Numbered from the stretch's first letter, positions 47,104 through 56,607 are shown. The stretch: 64,000 bases of DNA from Paraburkholderia terricola (GCF_900142195.1 NZ_FRAB01000008.1:167489-231488); one strand, 5' to 3'. The notes: a model not told the origin generated them from the sequence alone. Program-made: numbers and translations.

Positions 47104-47739
47104 TCAACCGTTCGCGACGGACAGCGCCGGCCGCGCCGGAAACGGATCGCGCCAGGCGTCGAGCGCGTTCAACCGATCGTGCCAGCGCCGCACATGCTCG
47201 AACTCTTCGAGCGGCATCGCCGCGCTTTTCGCGTAAGGCAAGGTCGCGCCGACCGAAAAGTCCGCGACGCTCAGTTCATCGCCAAGCAGCCATGTGCGAT
47301 CCTTGAGATGCCGATCGAGCACGCCCGCGTGCTTGCGAAACCAGCCCTGCGCTTCAGCGACTTTCGACGCATCCGGCTCGCCGAGTCCGATCCGCGGCTT
47401 GACCAGATGCTCGAAATAAAGCGTGCCGCCATGCCGGTAAAAATGCTGGCTGTTCCAGCTGAACCAGCGCACCGCATCGGCCTGCCGCGCGCCGCGCGGC
47501 CAGAGATCCGATTCCGCGCGCTGCGCGAAATGGCAGATGATCGCGTCGGCTTCCCAAAGGCTTTTATCGCCGTCGACGAGACACGGCACCTTGCCGTTCG
47601 GATTGATCGCCAGATAAGCGGGTTCATTCTGCTCGCCCTTTGCCAGATCGACGAAAACGTATTCGATGGGCAAGCCCAGGTACTTCGCCACGGCGCACGC
47701 TTTTCTGGGGGCCAGGGTTTCAGAATAGTAGAGCTTCAT
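47104..47739 (-). CDS. Glutathione S-transferase family protein
   Basis: A cytosolic GST of 211 residues. The thioredoxin-like domain (1-80) has KLYYSETLAPRKACAVAKYLG and the cis-Pro stretch GKVPCLVDGD, then the helical domain (90-205) with LLGDELSVADF. Conserved active-site position is a Ser/Thr near 6-9. Substrates unknown. GAGGTC precedes the start. Confidence 0.9.
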   Translation of the reverse strand: MKLYYSETLAPRKACAVAKYLGLPIEYVFVDLAKGEQNEPAYLAINPNGKVPCLVDGDKSLWEADAIICHFAQRAESDLWPRGARQADAVRWFSWNSQHFYRHGGTLYFEHLVKPRIGLGEPDASKVAEAQGWFRKHAGVLDRHLKDRTWLLGDELSVADFSVGATLPYAKSAAMPLEEFEHVRRWHDRLNALDAWRDPFPARPALSVANG

Positions 47740-47778
47740 GTTCGACCTCGATATGGGTTGAATTCGGTCCGATGCGCT

Positions 47779-48231
47779 TTATTCGCCTGTGTCGTTCAGT
47801 TCGGCGATCAGTGCCTCGAGCTTGTCGAAGGAGCCGTTCCAGCCGACCTGATGCGCGTCGCGCGCGGCCGCGTCGAAGAATTGCGAGTGCGTGAAATTGA
47901 GTTCGGTGCCTTCTTCGATCGGACGCAATCGGATCGTCACGAGAGACTGGCGCTCCGGCATCGTCACCCACTGCCAGGTAAAGACGAGCTTGCTGTCCGG
48001 TTCGACTTCCTGGTATTCGCCGCGGCAGTCGTGCGTTTCGCCGTCGAGCGTCTGGAACACCACGCGAAAGCGCCCGCCCACGCGCGGATCGGCTTCGGCG
48101 CTCAGCACCGGCCCGGCGTCGGGCCCCCACCAGCGCGCCATCAGTTCGGGGCGCGTCCACGCTGCGTAGACTCTCGCCGGCGGCGCCTTGATGCGCCGGA
48201 TGATGGTCAGGCTGGGCTTTTCCTTGATCAT
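47779..48231 (-). CDS. AHSA1/SRPBCC domain protein
   Basis: A 150-residue START/Bet v1-like protein of the AHSA1 (Aha1 C-terminal) family, with RRIKAPPARVYAAWTRPELMARWWGP at the start and GWNGSFDKLEALI at the end. The fold binds small hydrophobic molecules. The ATG overlaps the ArsR stop by 4 bases. ArsR-AHSA1 pairs are common in Proteobacteria; the ArsR member likely controls both. Confidence 0.92.
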   Translation of the reverse strand: MIKEKPSLTIIRRIKAPPARVYAAWTRPELMARWWGPDAGPVLSAEADPRVGGRFRVVFQTLDGETHDCRGEYQEVEPDSKLVFTWQWVTMPERQSLVTIRLRPIEEGTELNFTHSQFFDAAARDAHQVGWNGSFDKLEALIAELNDTGE

Positions 48232-48563
48232 TCCTCTTCCCCCTCCACAAAGTCGGTAAGTCGATCGAGACTGGCGGACCAGAAGCGCTCATAGCGTCGT
48301 AGCCACGCCATCGCCTCCTCCATCGGGCCGGCGACGAGGTCCACCGAAACGGTCCGGCCTTTCTTGGTACGCGCCACGAGACCCGCTTCGCTCAGCACGT
48401 CGAGGTGCTTCATGACAGCGGGAAGCTTGAGCGGCAGCGGACGCGCGATCTCCGTGATCGACAGGCCGGGCTCCCGCTCCAGACGCGCGAGGATAGCCCG
48501 CCGCGTGGGGTCCACGAGAGCGGAAAACGTACGATCCAACTGACTGACCGGATACTTCGCCAT
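48228..48563 (-). CDS. ArsR-family transcriptional regulator
   Basis: A winged-helix repressor of 111 residues with FSALVDPTRRAILARLEREPGLSITEIA and KHLDVLSEAGLVARTKKGRTVSVDL. It lacks the paired metal-binding cysteines of ArsR/SmtB, so it should sense something other than metals. The ATG has no ribosome binding site and sits 8 bases after a perfect -10 element, so its mRNA is probably leaderless. Confidence 0.93.
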   Translation of the reverse strand: MAKYPVSQLDRTFSALVDPTRRAILARLEREPGLSITEIARPLPLKLPAVMKHLDVLSEAGLVARTKKGRTVSVDLVAGPMEEAMAWLRRYERFWSASLDRLTDFVEGEEE

Positions 48564-48570
48564 GTGGTGA

Positions 48571-48598
48571 ACTATAGAGATTGATCGTGAAGTGTCAA
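48571..48598 (-). promoter_or_regulatory. Sigma-70 promoter of arsR-AHSA1
   Basis: On the minus strand TTGACA (48598-48593) and TATAGT (48576-48571) are separated by 16 bp. Transcription would begin within one or two bases of the arsR ATG at 48563. Confidence 0.88.
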
Positions 48599-48761
48599 GC
48601 TTTTTTGCAGGGCCGCCTCGTCATGCGGAGGACGCGAGCGCATCCAACCGGTTGACGTGTCCTTGCGCCCCGAGACCGGCACGCGCCGCCGTGTCGCCGT
48701 TCTAGAATGTCGCCTCGTTGCCGCGCTCGCGCCAACCGGTCACATCACAAGGACAACACGT

Positions 48762-49667
48762 ATGGACATGCTTCAGGCGATGACGGTGTTCAAGCGCGTC
48801 GTGGACGCGTCGAGCTTTTCCAGGGCGGCCGATTCGCTGGAAATGCCGCGCGCGTCGGTGTCGACTGTCGTGCAGAACCTCGAAGGCCATCTCGGCGTGC
48901 GGCTCCTGAATCGCACGACGCGCAGCGTTCAGGTCACCGGCGACGGCGCGCTCTACTACGAATATTGCGCGCGCATTCTGGCCGAGGTCTCCGACGCCGA
49001 GTCGGCGTTATCGAACAAACGCCAGAGCCCGCGCGGCACGATTCGCGTCGACACCTCCGCGACATTCGCCACCAACGTGCTGATTCCCGTGCTGCGCGAT
49101 TTCAACGCGCGCTATCCCGACATCGCGGTGAAGCTGGGTATCGCCGATCGCAACGTGGATCTCGTGCAGGAAGGCGTGGATTGCGTGATCCGCATCGGCG
49201 TGCTCGACGATTCGAGCCTCGTCGCGCGCACGATCGGCAGCGTGCGCATGACCACCTGCGCGGCGCCCGCCTATCTCGAACAGATGGGCGAGCCGGCCAC
49301 GCCCGACGATCTCGAGCGGCATCGCGCGGTGAATTATTTTTCGGCGCGCACGGGGCGTGTCTACCCCTTCGAATTCGAAGTCGACGGCGCGCTCGTGCGA
49401 AAACCAATGGAAGGGATTCTGGCGGTCAACGACGGCCAGGTTTACATCACGTCCGCGCTCGAAGCCTTGGGAATGATCCAGGTGCCGCGCTTCATGGTGG
49501 CGAAAGCGATCGATGCGGGCGCGTTGCGTGAAATTCTGCGCGGCTTCCCGAGCCCGCCGATTCCGCTTTCGATCCTTTACCCGCACCGCCGCCTGAGCAT
49601 GTGCGTCAGAGTATTCAGCGAGTGGGTGCATGAACTCGCGCAGCAGAATCCCGACCTGAACGGCTAG
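48762..49667 (+). CDS. LysR-family transcriptional regulator
   Basis: LTTR of 301 residues with an N-terminal helix-turn-helix (MDMLQAMTVFKRVVDASSFSRAAD, about 1-60) and a periplasmic-binding-like effector domain (about 90-290). It resembles the DsdC/AaeR group that often controls a neighbouring oxidoreductase, but the divergent genes here are ArsR-AHSA1. AAGGACA precedes the ATG. Target and effector unknown. Confidence 0.92.
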   Translation: MDMLQAMTVFKRVVDASSFSRAADSLEMPRASVSTVVQNLEGHLGVRLLNRTTRSVQVTGDGALYYEYCARILAEVSDAESALSNKRQSPRGTIRVDTSATFATNVLIPVLRDFNARYPDIAVKLGIADRNVDLVQEGVDCVIRIGVLDDSSLVARTIGSVRMTTCAAPAYLEQMGEPATPDDLERHRAVNYFSARTGRVYPFEFEVDGALVRKPMEGILAVNDGQVYITSALEALGMIQVPRFMVAKAIDAGALREILRGFPSPPIPLSILYPHRRLSMCVRVFSEWVHELAQQNPDLNG

Positions 49668-49687
49668 CGGTTTGCGCGGCAGGCAAC

Positions 49688-49729
49688 CGCAAACACAAAC
49701 ACAAACACAATCGCAAACGCAAACGCAAT
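49688..49729. repeat. Degenerate hexamer repeat (CRCAAW x7)
   Basis: Seven tandem hexamers of form C(G/A)CAA(A/T) in the gap between the convergent LysR and binding-protein genes. Likely neutral slippage sequence. Confidence 0.9.
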
Positions 49730-49759
49730 CGCCTGCGCACCCGCGCAAACCGCCAACGA

Positions 49760-50911
49760 CTACGCGCCGTTGCCGCCCACCGTCTTGATGCTCTTCCATT
49801 GCCCTTGCTGAACCTGGAACAGCGTATAAGGCGGCTTGATCAGATCGCCATACGGATCGAAGGTGATATTGCCGGTCACACCCGTGACCGTGACCTTCGA
49901 CAGGCTCTCGACAATCTTCGCGCGATCGAGCGAGTCGGCGCCGTGGATCGCCTTGATCATCGCGAGCGCGGCGTCGTAGGCGAACGGCGCGTAGAGCTCG
50001 ACATCCTGATTGAAGCGCGCCTTGTAGCGCTTGCCGAACGCCTGCGCGGCGGGCAGCTTGTCGAGCGCCGGACCCGGCTCGAGATCCTGGGTGCCGTCGC
50101 CGGCCGCGCCGGATATCTGCAGGAACGCATTGCTCTTCAGCGCGCCCGCGCCGAACAGTTGCGCGTTGATGCCGAGCGAGCGCATCTGCTTGACCAGCAT
50201 CGCGCCCTGCTCGTCCAGGCCGCCGAAGAAGATCATGTCGACGTTCTTGCTCTTCAACGTGGTCAGAATGGCGCGGAAATCGACCGCCTTGTCGTTGGTG
50301 AACTCGCGATCGACCACGTTGCCGTTCGCTTCCTTGACGCCTTTTTCAAACGCATCCGCGAGACCTTGCCCGAATGCGGTGCGGTCGTCGATGATGCCGA
50401 TGCGTTTCGCCTTCATCTGCTCCACCACGAAATGCCCCGCGACGACTCCGCCGATGCCGTCATGGCCCATCGTGCGGAAGACGTTTTTGAAGCCCTGCTT
50501 GGTGAGTTGCGGATTGGTCGAGCCCGGCGTGATCATCGCCACGTTCGCCTGGTGATAGACCGTCGAAGCCGGAATGCTGCAACCCGAGTTGTAGTGGCCG
50601 ATCACCCCCACCACGCCTTCGTCGACCAGCTTCTGCGCGACCTGAATCGCCACGCGCGGGTCGGCCTGATCGTCCTGCACGTCGAGCACGAACTTGACCG
50701 GCTTGCCGCCGACGGTCGGATGCTTCGCGTTCTCTTCATCGAGCGCCAGTTGCGCGCCATATTGCAAGTCTTTGCCGACTCGGGCCACCGGACCGGTCAA
50801 CGGCCCGACGAAACCGATCTTGACGACTTCGGGGTCGGCGGCCCACGACAACGGCATGTACGTGGCGAGTGCACAGACAGTGGCACTCAACAGCCAATAG
50901 CGGCGATTCAT
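49760..50911 (-). CDS. Branched-chain amino acid ABC substrate-binding protein (LivK-like)
   Basis: Periplasmic type I binding protein of 383 residues with a signal peptide (1-24, ending SWA). It has IGFVGPLTGPVARVGKDLQ, the IGHYNSGCSIPAST ligand loop and MITPGSTNPQLT. No permease or ATPase gene is adjacent, so it must use a system encoded elsewhere. AAGGAG lies before the ATG. It follows the DadA-like gene by 129 bases on the same strand, which suggests an amino acid or opine as ligand. Confidence 0.92.
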   Translation of the reverse strand: MNRRYWLLSATVCALATYMPLSWAADPEVVKIGFVGPLTGPVARVGKDLQYGAQLALDEENAKHPTVGGKPVKFVLDVQDDQADPRVAIQVAQKLVDEGVVGVIGHYNSGCSIPASTVYHQANVAMITPGSTNPQLTKQGFKNVFRTMGHDGIGGVVAGHFVVEQMKAKRIGIIDDRTAFGQGLADAFEKGVKEANGNVVDREFTNDKAVDFRAILTTLKSKNVDMIFFGGLDEQGAMLVKQMRSLGINAQLFGAGALKSNAFLQISGAAGDGTQDLEPGPALDKLPAAQAFGKRYKARFNQDVELYAPFAYDAALAMIKAIHGADSLDRAKIVESLSKVTVTGVTGNITFDPYGDLIKPPYTLFQVQQGQWKSIKTVGGNGA

Positions 50912-51040
50912 GATGCGCTCCTTGCGAGATGTGACGTCGCGCGTGTAGTAGGTTGACCGATCCGATGCGCGACGCGTCGAAACCGTCCTGCGATGCCTGT
51001 GGTGAAACGTGAAAACTTCGTTTGGCTGTCCCCTGCAAAA

Positions 51041-52270
51041 TCAAAAACGCGTGGCCGCGTAGGGCGCGAGATCGAGCGACGGCGCCCGCCGCGCGATCAG
51101 ATCCGCGACGATGCGCCCGCTCACGCCCGCCAGCGTCAGGCCCAGATGCTGATGGCCGAAGGCGTAGATCACGCGTTCGCTCGCGCGCGATCGCGCGAGC
51201 ACCGGCACGCCGTCGGGCAGCGTCGGGCGAAAGCCGAGCCAGTTGCTGTCAGGCGTAGCCAGCGCGGGTAGCGCGCGCTTCGCGGAAAACGTCAGCAAGT
51301 CGAGCAGCGAGCGGTTGCGCGTGTCGCCGAAACCGGCGAGTTCGACGGTGCCCGCGACGCGCAAGCCGTCGCTCATCGGCGTCATGTAGAAGCCGCGTTC
51401 GGCCCAGCCGACCGGCCGCGACACCAGTTGCTGCGCGCCGGGAAAACGGACGTGATAGCCGCGCTCGGTGTCGAGCGGAACCGGGTCGCCGCATTGGCCG
51501 GCGAACTGCGCGGAGCGCGCGCCGGTTGCCACCACCACGTAATCGAAACGGCGCGCGATGCCGCCGACGCTGAGGCTCGCGCCTTCGCCCGAAGGCTGCA
51601 CGCGCTCGACCGCCGCGCGCTCCAGCGTCAAGCCTTGCGCGGCGAGTCGATCATGAAGCGTCTGCAAGAAGCCTTGCGGGTCGGAGAAATGCCAGCTATT
51701 CGTGAACAGCACGCCGCGCTCGAAGATCGGTGCGAGCGACGGTTCCAGCGCACGGATATCGTCGCCCTTGAGCAGATCGAAGGTGACGCCGAGCTTCCGG
51801 CGCAGATCGAGCGCGGCACGCGCGGCATCGAATGAAGCCGCGCTCGAATACAGATACAGGCACTCGCGCGGACGAACGAAGCTCGCCAGTTCCGGGTTCG
51901 CGAGCAGCGGCGCATAGCCGTCATACGCGTGATCGAGCAGCGCCGCGAGTGCGGCGGCGCTGGCCTCGTAGCGGCGCGGCAGCGAACTCATCATGAAGCG
52001 CACCAGCCACGGCGCGAGATGCGGTAGATAACCCCAACGCAATCTGAACGGACTCTGGTTCGATAACAGAAAGCGCGGCAAGTCACGGAACACCGACGGG
52101 TTGTTGACCGGAATGCACGCATACGGCGCGAACGTCCCGGCGTTGCCGAACGACGCGCCCTGCCCCACGCCGGCCGGATCGAACAGCGTGACGCGGTGGC
52201 CGTCGCGCATCAACGCGGCCGCGCTCGCCAGGCCGATGAACCCCGCACCGATGATGGCGACGTCCGGCAT
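51041..52270 (-). CDS. FAD-dependent D-amino acid dehydrogenase-like protein
   Basis: DadA/DAO-family flavoprotein of 409 residues with the FAD motif IIGAGFIGLASAAALMRDGH at 5-24, the GASFGNAGTFAPYA stretch and a late VVATGARSAQFAG and HLGLTLAGVSGRIVADLI. Members oxidise D-amino acids or N-methyl amino acids and pass electrons to the respiratory chain. The start at 52270 has AAAGGCG upstream; upstream codons in the longer frame lack a site. Divergent from a MocR regulator. Confidence 0.88.
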   Translation of the reverse strand: MPDVAIIGAGFIGLASAAALMRDGHRVTLFDPAGVGQGASFGNAGTFAPYACIPVNNPSVFRDLPRFLLSNQSPFRLRWGYLPHLAPWLVRFMMSSLPRRYEASAAALAALLDHAYDGYAPLLANPELASFVRPRECLYLYSSAASFDAARAALDLRRKLGVTFDLLKGDDIRALEPSLAPIFERGVLFTNSWHFSDPQGFLQTLHDRLAAQGLTLERAAVERVQPSGEGASLSVGGIARRFDYVVVATGARSAQFAGQCGDPVPLDTERGYHVRFPGAQQLVSRPVGWAERGFYMTPMSDGLRVAGTVELAGFGDTRNRSLLDLLTFSAKRALPALATPDSNWLGFRPTLPDGVPVLARSRASERVIYAFGHQHLGLTLAGVSGRIVADLIARRAPSLDLAPYAATRF

Positions 52271-52673
52271 CACGCGCGCCTTTCGGGTACGGCGGCGCAA
52301 CGGCCGAGGACGGGCGGCGCACCGCGTTTCGACACGCATCCGCGTGGTGTGGACTGAGGAAAGCGCATCCAGCAAGCTCCGGCTAATAAGTTTCGAATGC
52401 TGTCCGGTAGCGGCTCATTTCCCGCGCCACCGAACAAAACCATGAGCACAGAATCACACAATATTTTTTTGTGTGCAATTAAAACGCGCATTGTGTGGCA
52501 TCGGCGTTTTCCCTGGATGGTCTGCGCCGCAAACGGACAGCCCGTGCCCGAGCCGTGCGAAGCCGCCCTGCCTACGCACTTTTAGCGTTTGCAGTCCCGC
52601 TGTCTGGTATAGAATCGGCAAAACTCCGCACAATCGCGGACAAAGCATTTTTTGTATGGAGACATCGGTTCTT
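52271..52673. promoter_or_regulatory. Divergent control region between DadA-like and MocR genes
   Basis: Holds three TTGTGTG-type boxes. CACACAA (52455-52461) faces TTGTGTG (52469-52475), and a second TTGTGTG at 52491-52497 is 22 bp, about two helical turns, from the first. A separate inverted repeat TCCGC and GCGGA (52625-52640) sits near the MocR start. MocR proteins usually bind direct repeats two turns apart, so autoregulation and control of the DadA-like gene are likely. Confidence 0.7.
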
Positions 52674-54077
52674 ATGGCTTCTGGCAAAGGCACGGCGCGT
52701 CGGACTAACGGGTCGAGCGCGCAGGCGAAGCGCTCCACCTACGTCGAGGTGTCCAGTTCGATCGAGAACGAGATCCGCAGCGGCGTCTATCCGCCGGGCA
52801 GCCGGCTGCCGCCGCAGCGGCAACTGGCGACGGAACTCGGCATCAACGTGTCGACGGTTTCGCGCGCGTACAAGGAATTGCAGTTGCGCGGACTGGTGAT
52901 CGGCAGCAAGCGGCGCGGCTCGCTCGTGACCGGCGGCGCGATGCCGAGCGTCGAGCCCGCGCAGCCGGCGAGCAACACGGCGATCGATCTGACCGTCAAC
53001 CGCCCCGCCACCAGCGAATTTCTGAACTGCCTCGCGCGCACGCTCGCGGACCTGCCGCGCGATCCGCGCTATCCGCAATTGCAGGAGTATCAGCCGCCGC
53101 AAGGGCCGTCATGGGCGCGCGCCGCGGGCGCGCAGTGGATGGCCGCGCCGGGCTTCGCGCCGGCGCCCGAATATGTGGTCGTGACGAGCGGCGCGCAACA
53201 CGGTTTGTATGCGGTGCTCAACAGCCTGATCGGCACGGACGGCGTGATCCTCGCCGACCAGCTCACCTACTACGGCCTGAAAGCGCTCGCGCCGGTGTTT
53301 CAGTTCGAGATCGTCGGCATTCCCAGCGACCGCGAAGGCTTGCTCACCGACGAAGTGGAGCGCGCCTGCCGGCGCATGCCGGTGAAGGCGATCTTCACCG
53401 TGCCGAATCTGCAGAACCCCACCGTGACGACGATGAGCCTCGAACGCCGCATGGCCCTCGCCGACATCGCGCGCCGCCACGGCGTGGCGATCATCGAGGA
53501 CGACGTCTATGGACCACTGGTGTCGCAACGTCTGCCGACCATCGCGAGCCTGTGTCCCGAACTGACGTTTCACCTTGCGGCCACTTCGAAGATCCTCGCG
53601 CCCGGCCTGCGGCTCGGCTATCTGCTGAGTCCCCCGGACAGCGCCGCGCTGTGCGCGGAAGCCGTGCGCACCACCGCATGGATGCCCGCGCCGATGTCCA
53701 TGTTGATCGCGTCGATCTGGATCGAGGACGGCACCGCGCGCCGCATCATGGACGCGCAACTTGCCGAGATTCGCGCGCGCCAGGACCTCGCGCGCGAACT
53801 GTTGCCGCAGGAGATGCTGCAGACCGACCCCGCCTGCATGTTCGTGTGGCTCAAGTTGCCGCCGCCGTGGCGCGCCGACGATTTCGCGGCGAACGCGAAG
53901 GCGCGCGGCGTGGTGGTGATGCCGTCGTCGGCGTTCGCCGTGGACCGCTCGGAGATCGAGCACGGCGTGCGCATCAACCTCGCCTGCGCGACGAGCCGCG
54001 ATCAACTCGTGAGCGCGTTGCGGCTCTTGACGGGCACGCTCAAGGATCGTCCGCGCGCATTGTTCGGAACGATCTGA
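52674..54077 (+). CDS. MocR-family regulator (GntR-aminotransferase fusion)
   Basis: PLP-dependent transcription regulator of 467 residues. A GntR winged helix (about 18-85, with GSRLPPQRQLATELGINVSTVSRAYKEL) is followed by a fold-type I aminotransferase domain with Lys306 in ATSKILAPGLRLGY as the expected PLP lysine. The family uses the aminotransferase part to sense amine-containing ligands. The ATG at 52674 was chosen because GGAGAC precedes it; the earlier ATG at 52656 has no binding site. Confidence 0.93.
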   Translation: MASGKGTARRTNGSSAQAKRSTYVEVSSSIENEIRSGVYPPGSRLPPQRQLATELGINVSTVSRAYKELQLRGLVIGSKRRGSLVTGGAMPSVEPAQPASNTAIDLTVNRPATSEFLNCLARTLADLPRDPRYPQLQEYQPPQGPSWARAAGAQWMAAPGFAPAPEYVVVTSGAQHGLYAVLNSLIGTDGVILADQLTYYGLKALAPVFQFEIVGIPSDREGLLTDEVERACRRMPVKAIFTVPNLQNPTVTTMSLERRMALADIARRHGVAIIEDDVYGPLVSQRLPTIASLCPELTFHLAATSKILAPGLRLGYLLSPPDSAALCAEAVRTTAWMPAPMSMLIASIWIEDGTARRIMDAQLAEIRARQDLARELLPQEMLQTDPACMFVWLKLPPPWRADDFAANAKARGVVVMPSSAFAVDRSEIEHGVRINLACATSRDQLVSALRLLTGTLKDRPRALFGTI

Positions 54078-54171
54078 AGCAAAAGATTTCCGCGCCGCTG
54101 AGGGAATAAAGCGGCAAGGCCACACGTTTGAATAGCCTCGACGATCCATCGGTCGTGACGGAGGTGTGGTC

Positions 54172-55257
54172 ATGAAATCTGTGCTTAAGGTACTGGGCGC
54201 CGTCATGGGCGCCGCGGCGTTGACGAGTCTCGTTGCATGCGGGGGAAGTTCCGGCTCGCTCAACGCGCAATCGTTCACGTCCACCGTGCTGGTGTCGGAC
54301 GGCGCGGTCGCGGCGCCGCATACCGATGCCAATCTGAAGAACGCGTGGGGCATCGCGTTCAATCCAAAAGGTTTCGTGTGGGTGGCGGATAACGCAACCT
54401 CGCTCGCGACGCTCTATGACGGCAACGGCGTGCCGCAATCGCTGGTCGTCAGGATTCCGGCCGGCGCGAGCGGTTCGGCGAACCCGACCGGCATCGTGTT
54501 CAACGGCACGACGGATTTCATGGTCACGCAGGGCGGCAAATCGGGCGTCGCCGCATTCATCTTTTCCGGCGAAGGCGGCAACATCACCGCATGGGCGCCG
54601 GCGGTCGCGCCCACCGCGGCAATCACCGTGTTCGACGACGGCAACGGCGGCGCGGTCTACAAGGGACTGGCGCTCGCCAGCAACGGCACCGCCAATCTGC
54701 TCTACGCCACCGACTTTCACAACAACAAGATCGACGTGTTCGACAAGAACTTCGCGAAAGTCGCGATGCCCGGCAAGTTCCAGGACGCTCTGCTGCCGAC
54801 GGGTTTCGCGCCGTTCGGCATTCAGGCCATCGGCGCGAAGCTCTTCGTGACCTACGCCAAACAGGACGCGGATGCGCATGACGATGTTCACGGCGCGGGT
54901 CTGGGATTCGTCGACATCTTCGATACGTCCGGCAATCTGTTGCAGCGCTTTGCTTCAGCCGGTGCGCTGAACGCGCCGTGGGGCGTCGCGCAAGCGCCGG
55001 CGAATTTCGGCCGCTTGAGCGGCGACGTGCTGATCGGCAACTTCGGCGACGGCACGATCAATGCGTTCGACCCCATCACCGGCCAGTCGCTTGGCGCCGT
55101 CAAGCTGTCGAATGGAAACGCGTTCGTGCAGGACGGCCTGTGGGGTATCGCGTTCGGTAACGGGCTCAATAATCAGCCGGTCAACACGCTGTTTTTTGCC
55201 GCCGGGCCCAATGACGAAGCCAACGGAGTCTATGGACGCATCGACGTGAAGATGTGA
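54172..55257 (+). CDS. TIGR03118-type beta-propeller lipoprotein
   Basis: A 361-residue exported lipoprotein (lipobox LVACG near 20) with repeated WGIAF, DGTINAFD and GVYGRI stretches typical of NHL-like or six-bladed propellers. Family TIGR03118 was recognised from the overall pattern (NLKNAWGIAFNPKGFVWVADN). Function unknown. GGAGGT precedes the ATG at 54172. Confidence 0.85.
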   Translation: MKSVLKVLGAVMGAAALTSLVACGGSSGSLNAQSFTSTVLVSDGAVAAPHTDANLKNAWGIAFNPKGFVWVADNATSLATLYDGNGVPQSLVVRIPAGASGSANPTGIVFNGTTDFMVTQGGKSGVAAFIFSGEGGNITAWAPAVAPTAAITVFDDGNGGAVYKGLALASNGTANLLYATDFHNNKIDVFDKNFAKVAMPGKFQDALLPTGFAPFGIQAIGAKLFVTYAKQDADAHDDVHGAGLGFVDIFDTSGNLLQRFASAGALNAPWGVAQAPANFGRLSGDVLIGNFGDGTINAFDPITGQSLGAVKLSNGNAFVQDGLWGIAFGNGLNNQPVNTLFFAAGPNDEANGVYGRIDVKM

Positions 55258-55272
55258 CGGGCGTCAGCGCAT

Positions 55273-56247
55273 CTAGCTCTTCACGCCGCGCAGCGCGTAA
55301 GCCGACAGCGTGGCGAGGCGCTCGGCGCTGAGCATCCTGACCATCCGCTTCACCGCGTGACGCATGCGGCCGCGCAGATGCGCGTGACGCATGCGCCGCC
55401 AGAAACGGGTCGGCGCGAACTCGACAAAGCGCGCCTCCTTTTCCAGCAGATATTTGCCGCCCGGCAAATGGATGAACGAACAGCAGCAGAACCAGCGGAA
55501 GTCCCGATAGTTGTTGCCGGGCCAATGACGTCCAACCGCCTGATAGGCGCCGACCTCGACCACCGTTTGCCCCTCGTCCACGAGCGCATTGAGCGCGGCG
55601 GAAATGAAGGCCTCATCGCCGTGATGTCTCAGGCGTTCGCTTTCGTCCAGGTAACGCGCGTAACTGGCGCGCGCACGCGGCACCAGCCGGCGCAACGATG
55701 CGGGCGTCGCGAGCATGAATTCGCCGCCGTACCAGCGCGGATTCGCGAGCCGCCCGTCCGCGACGATTTCCAGATCCGCCACCACGCGTTCGCTGCCGTA
55801 TGCGGGAAAAACCTGGTCCGAAATATCGTAGACACCGAGGCCCGCCTCGGCGCATCGCTCGATCAGCGTGTGATCGAGCGGCAACCACGCGACCATGTCG
55901 GCGTCGAGCAACAGCATCATGGTGTCCGCGGGCAGCGCATCGGAGAGTTGATCCATTAGATCGAGCTTGAAATGCGCCGCGTAGAACGGCGTGTTCTTCG
56001 GCAACTCGATCGTCGCGGTGAGCTTCGTCACCGCCGGGCGCTTTTCCGGCGGCAGGCCTTCGAGCCGCTTTTCGACCTGTGCCGGCGCGTTCGTCATGAT
56101 CGTCAGCGTCGGCATGCCCACGCGCCGCAAGCTGTTGTTCAGGCAGATCGCCTGGCTCACATACGAGAGCGGATCGCGATTCGTCGAGTTGGGACCCGGC
56201 TTCGCGTCGACATCCACATAAACAAGCGTGCACGGAAAGAGATTCAC
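55273..56247 (-). CDS. Glycosyltransferase-like (GT-A fold) protein
   Basis: A 324-residue soluble protein resembling nucleotide-diphospho-sugar transferases: NLFPCTLVYVDVD at the start, MLLLDADMVAW (a DxD-like Asp-Ala-Asp) near 130, RWYGGEFMLATP and HHGDEAFISAAL later. No named family is certain. The GTG at 56247 has GAGGAGC upstream and starts where the fold begins; an earlier in-frame start would add about 40 residues of low-complexity sequence. Confidence 0.65.
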   Translation of the reverse strand: MNLFPCTLVYVDVDAKPGPNSTNRDPLSYVSQAICLNNSLRRVGMPTLTIMTNAPAQVEKRLEGLPPEKRPAVTKLTATIELPKNTPFYAAHFKLDLMDQLSDALPADTMMLLLDADMVAWLPLDHTLIERCAEAGLGVYDISDQVFPAYGSERVVADLEIVADGRLANPRWYGGEFMLATPASLRRLVPRARASYARYLDESERLRHHGDEAFISAALNALVDEGQTVVEVGAYQAVGRHWPGNNYRDFRWFCCCSFIHLPGGKYLLEKEARFVEFAPTRFWRRMRHAHLRGRMRHAVKRMVRMLSAERLATLSAYALRGVKS

Positions 56248-56607
56248 ATTGCTCCTCACCACGCGTGAGAGACGGTTCGCATCGTTAGCGCTGCCGTTAC
56301 TGCTCGCAGGTCGGTTCACATGTGCTTTCGCCGGGCGAGCCCCAAGCCGCGCGATGCGCGCCTTCATGGCGTCATGCACGAACCCGATCGCGATAGCAGG
56401 TCTGCGCTATCGTTTCACGTCCTTGCGGCGCGTTTCCGCCAAAACTCAGCGGGACGCAACGCGGCGGCCGACAATGCGTGCTTGCCGATTGTCGGGCGCA
56501 ATAATTGCGGAGTCGCGATTGCGTGTGAGAGAACAAGTTACCTTGTCGGTTGCCTCGATCGACGCGTGAGCATTTCCGTTGCCGTTCATGAGGTTTTCGA
56601 GCGGCTT
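56248..56607. other. Intergenic region, no gene seen
   Basis: Lies between the epoxide hydrolase stop and the glycosyltransferase-like start. Open frames lack ribosome binding sites and recognisable motifs. Confidence 0.5.

Noticed and set aside
49688..49729. Possible CRISPR-like short repeat array
   Set aside because: Units are 6 bp and contiguous without spacers; simple sequence repeat only.
52656..52673. Earlier ATG (52656) as the MocR start
   Set aside because: No ribosome binding site before it, while GGAGAC is correctly placed for 52674.
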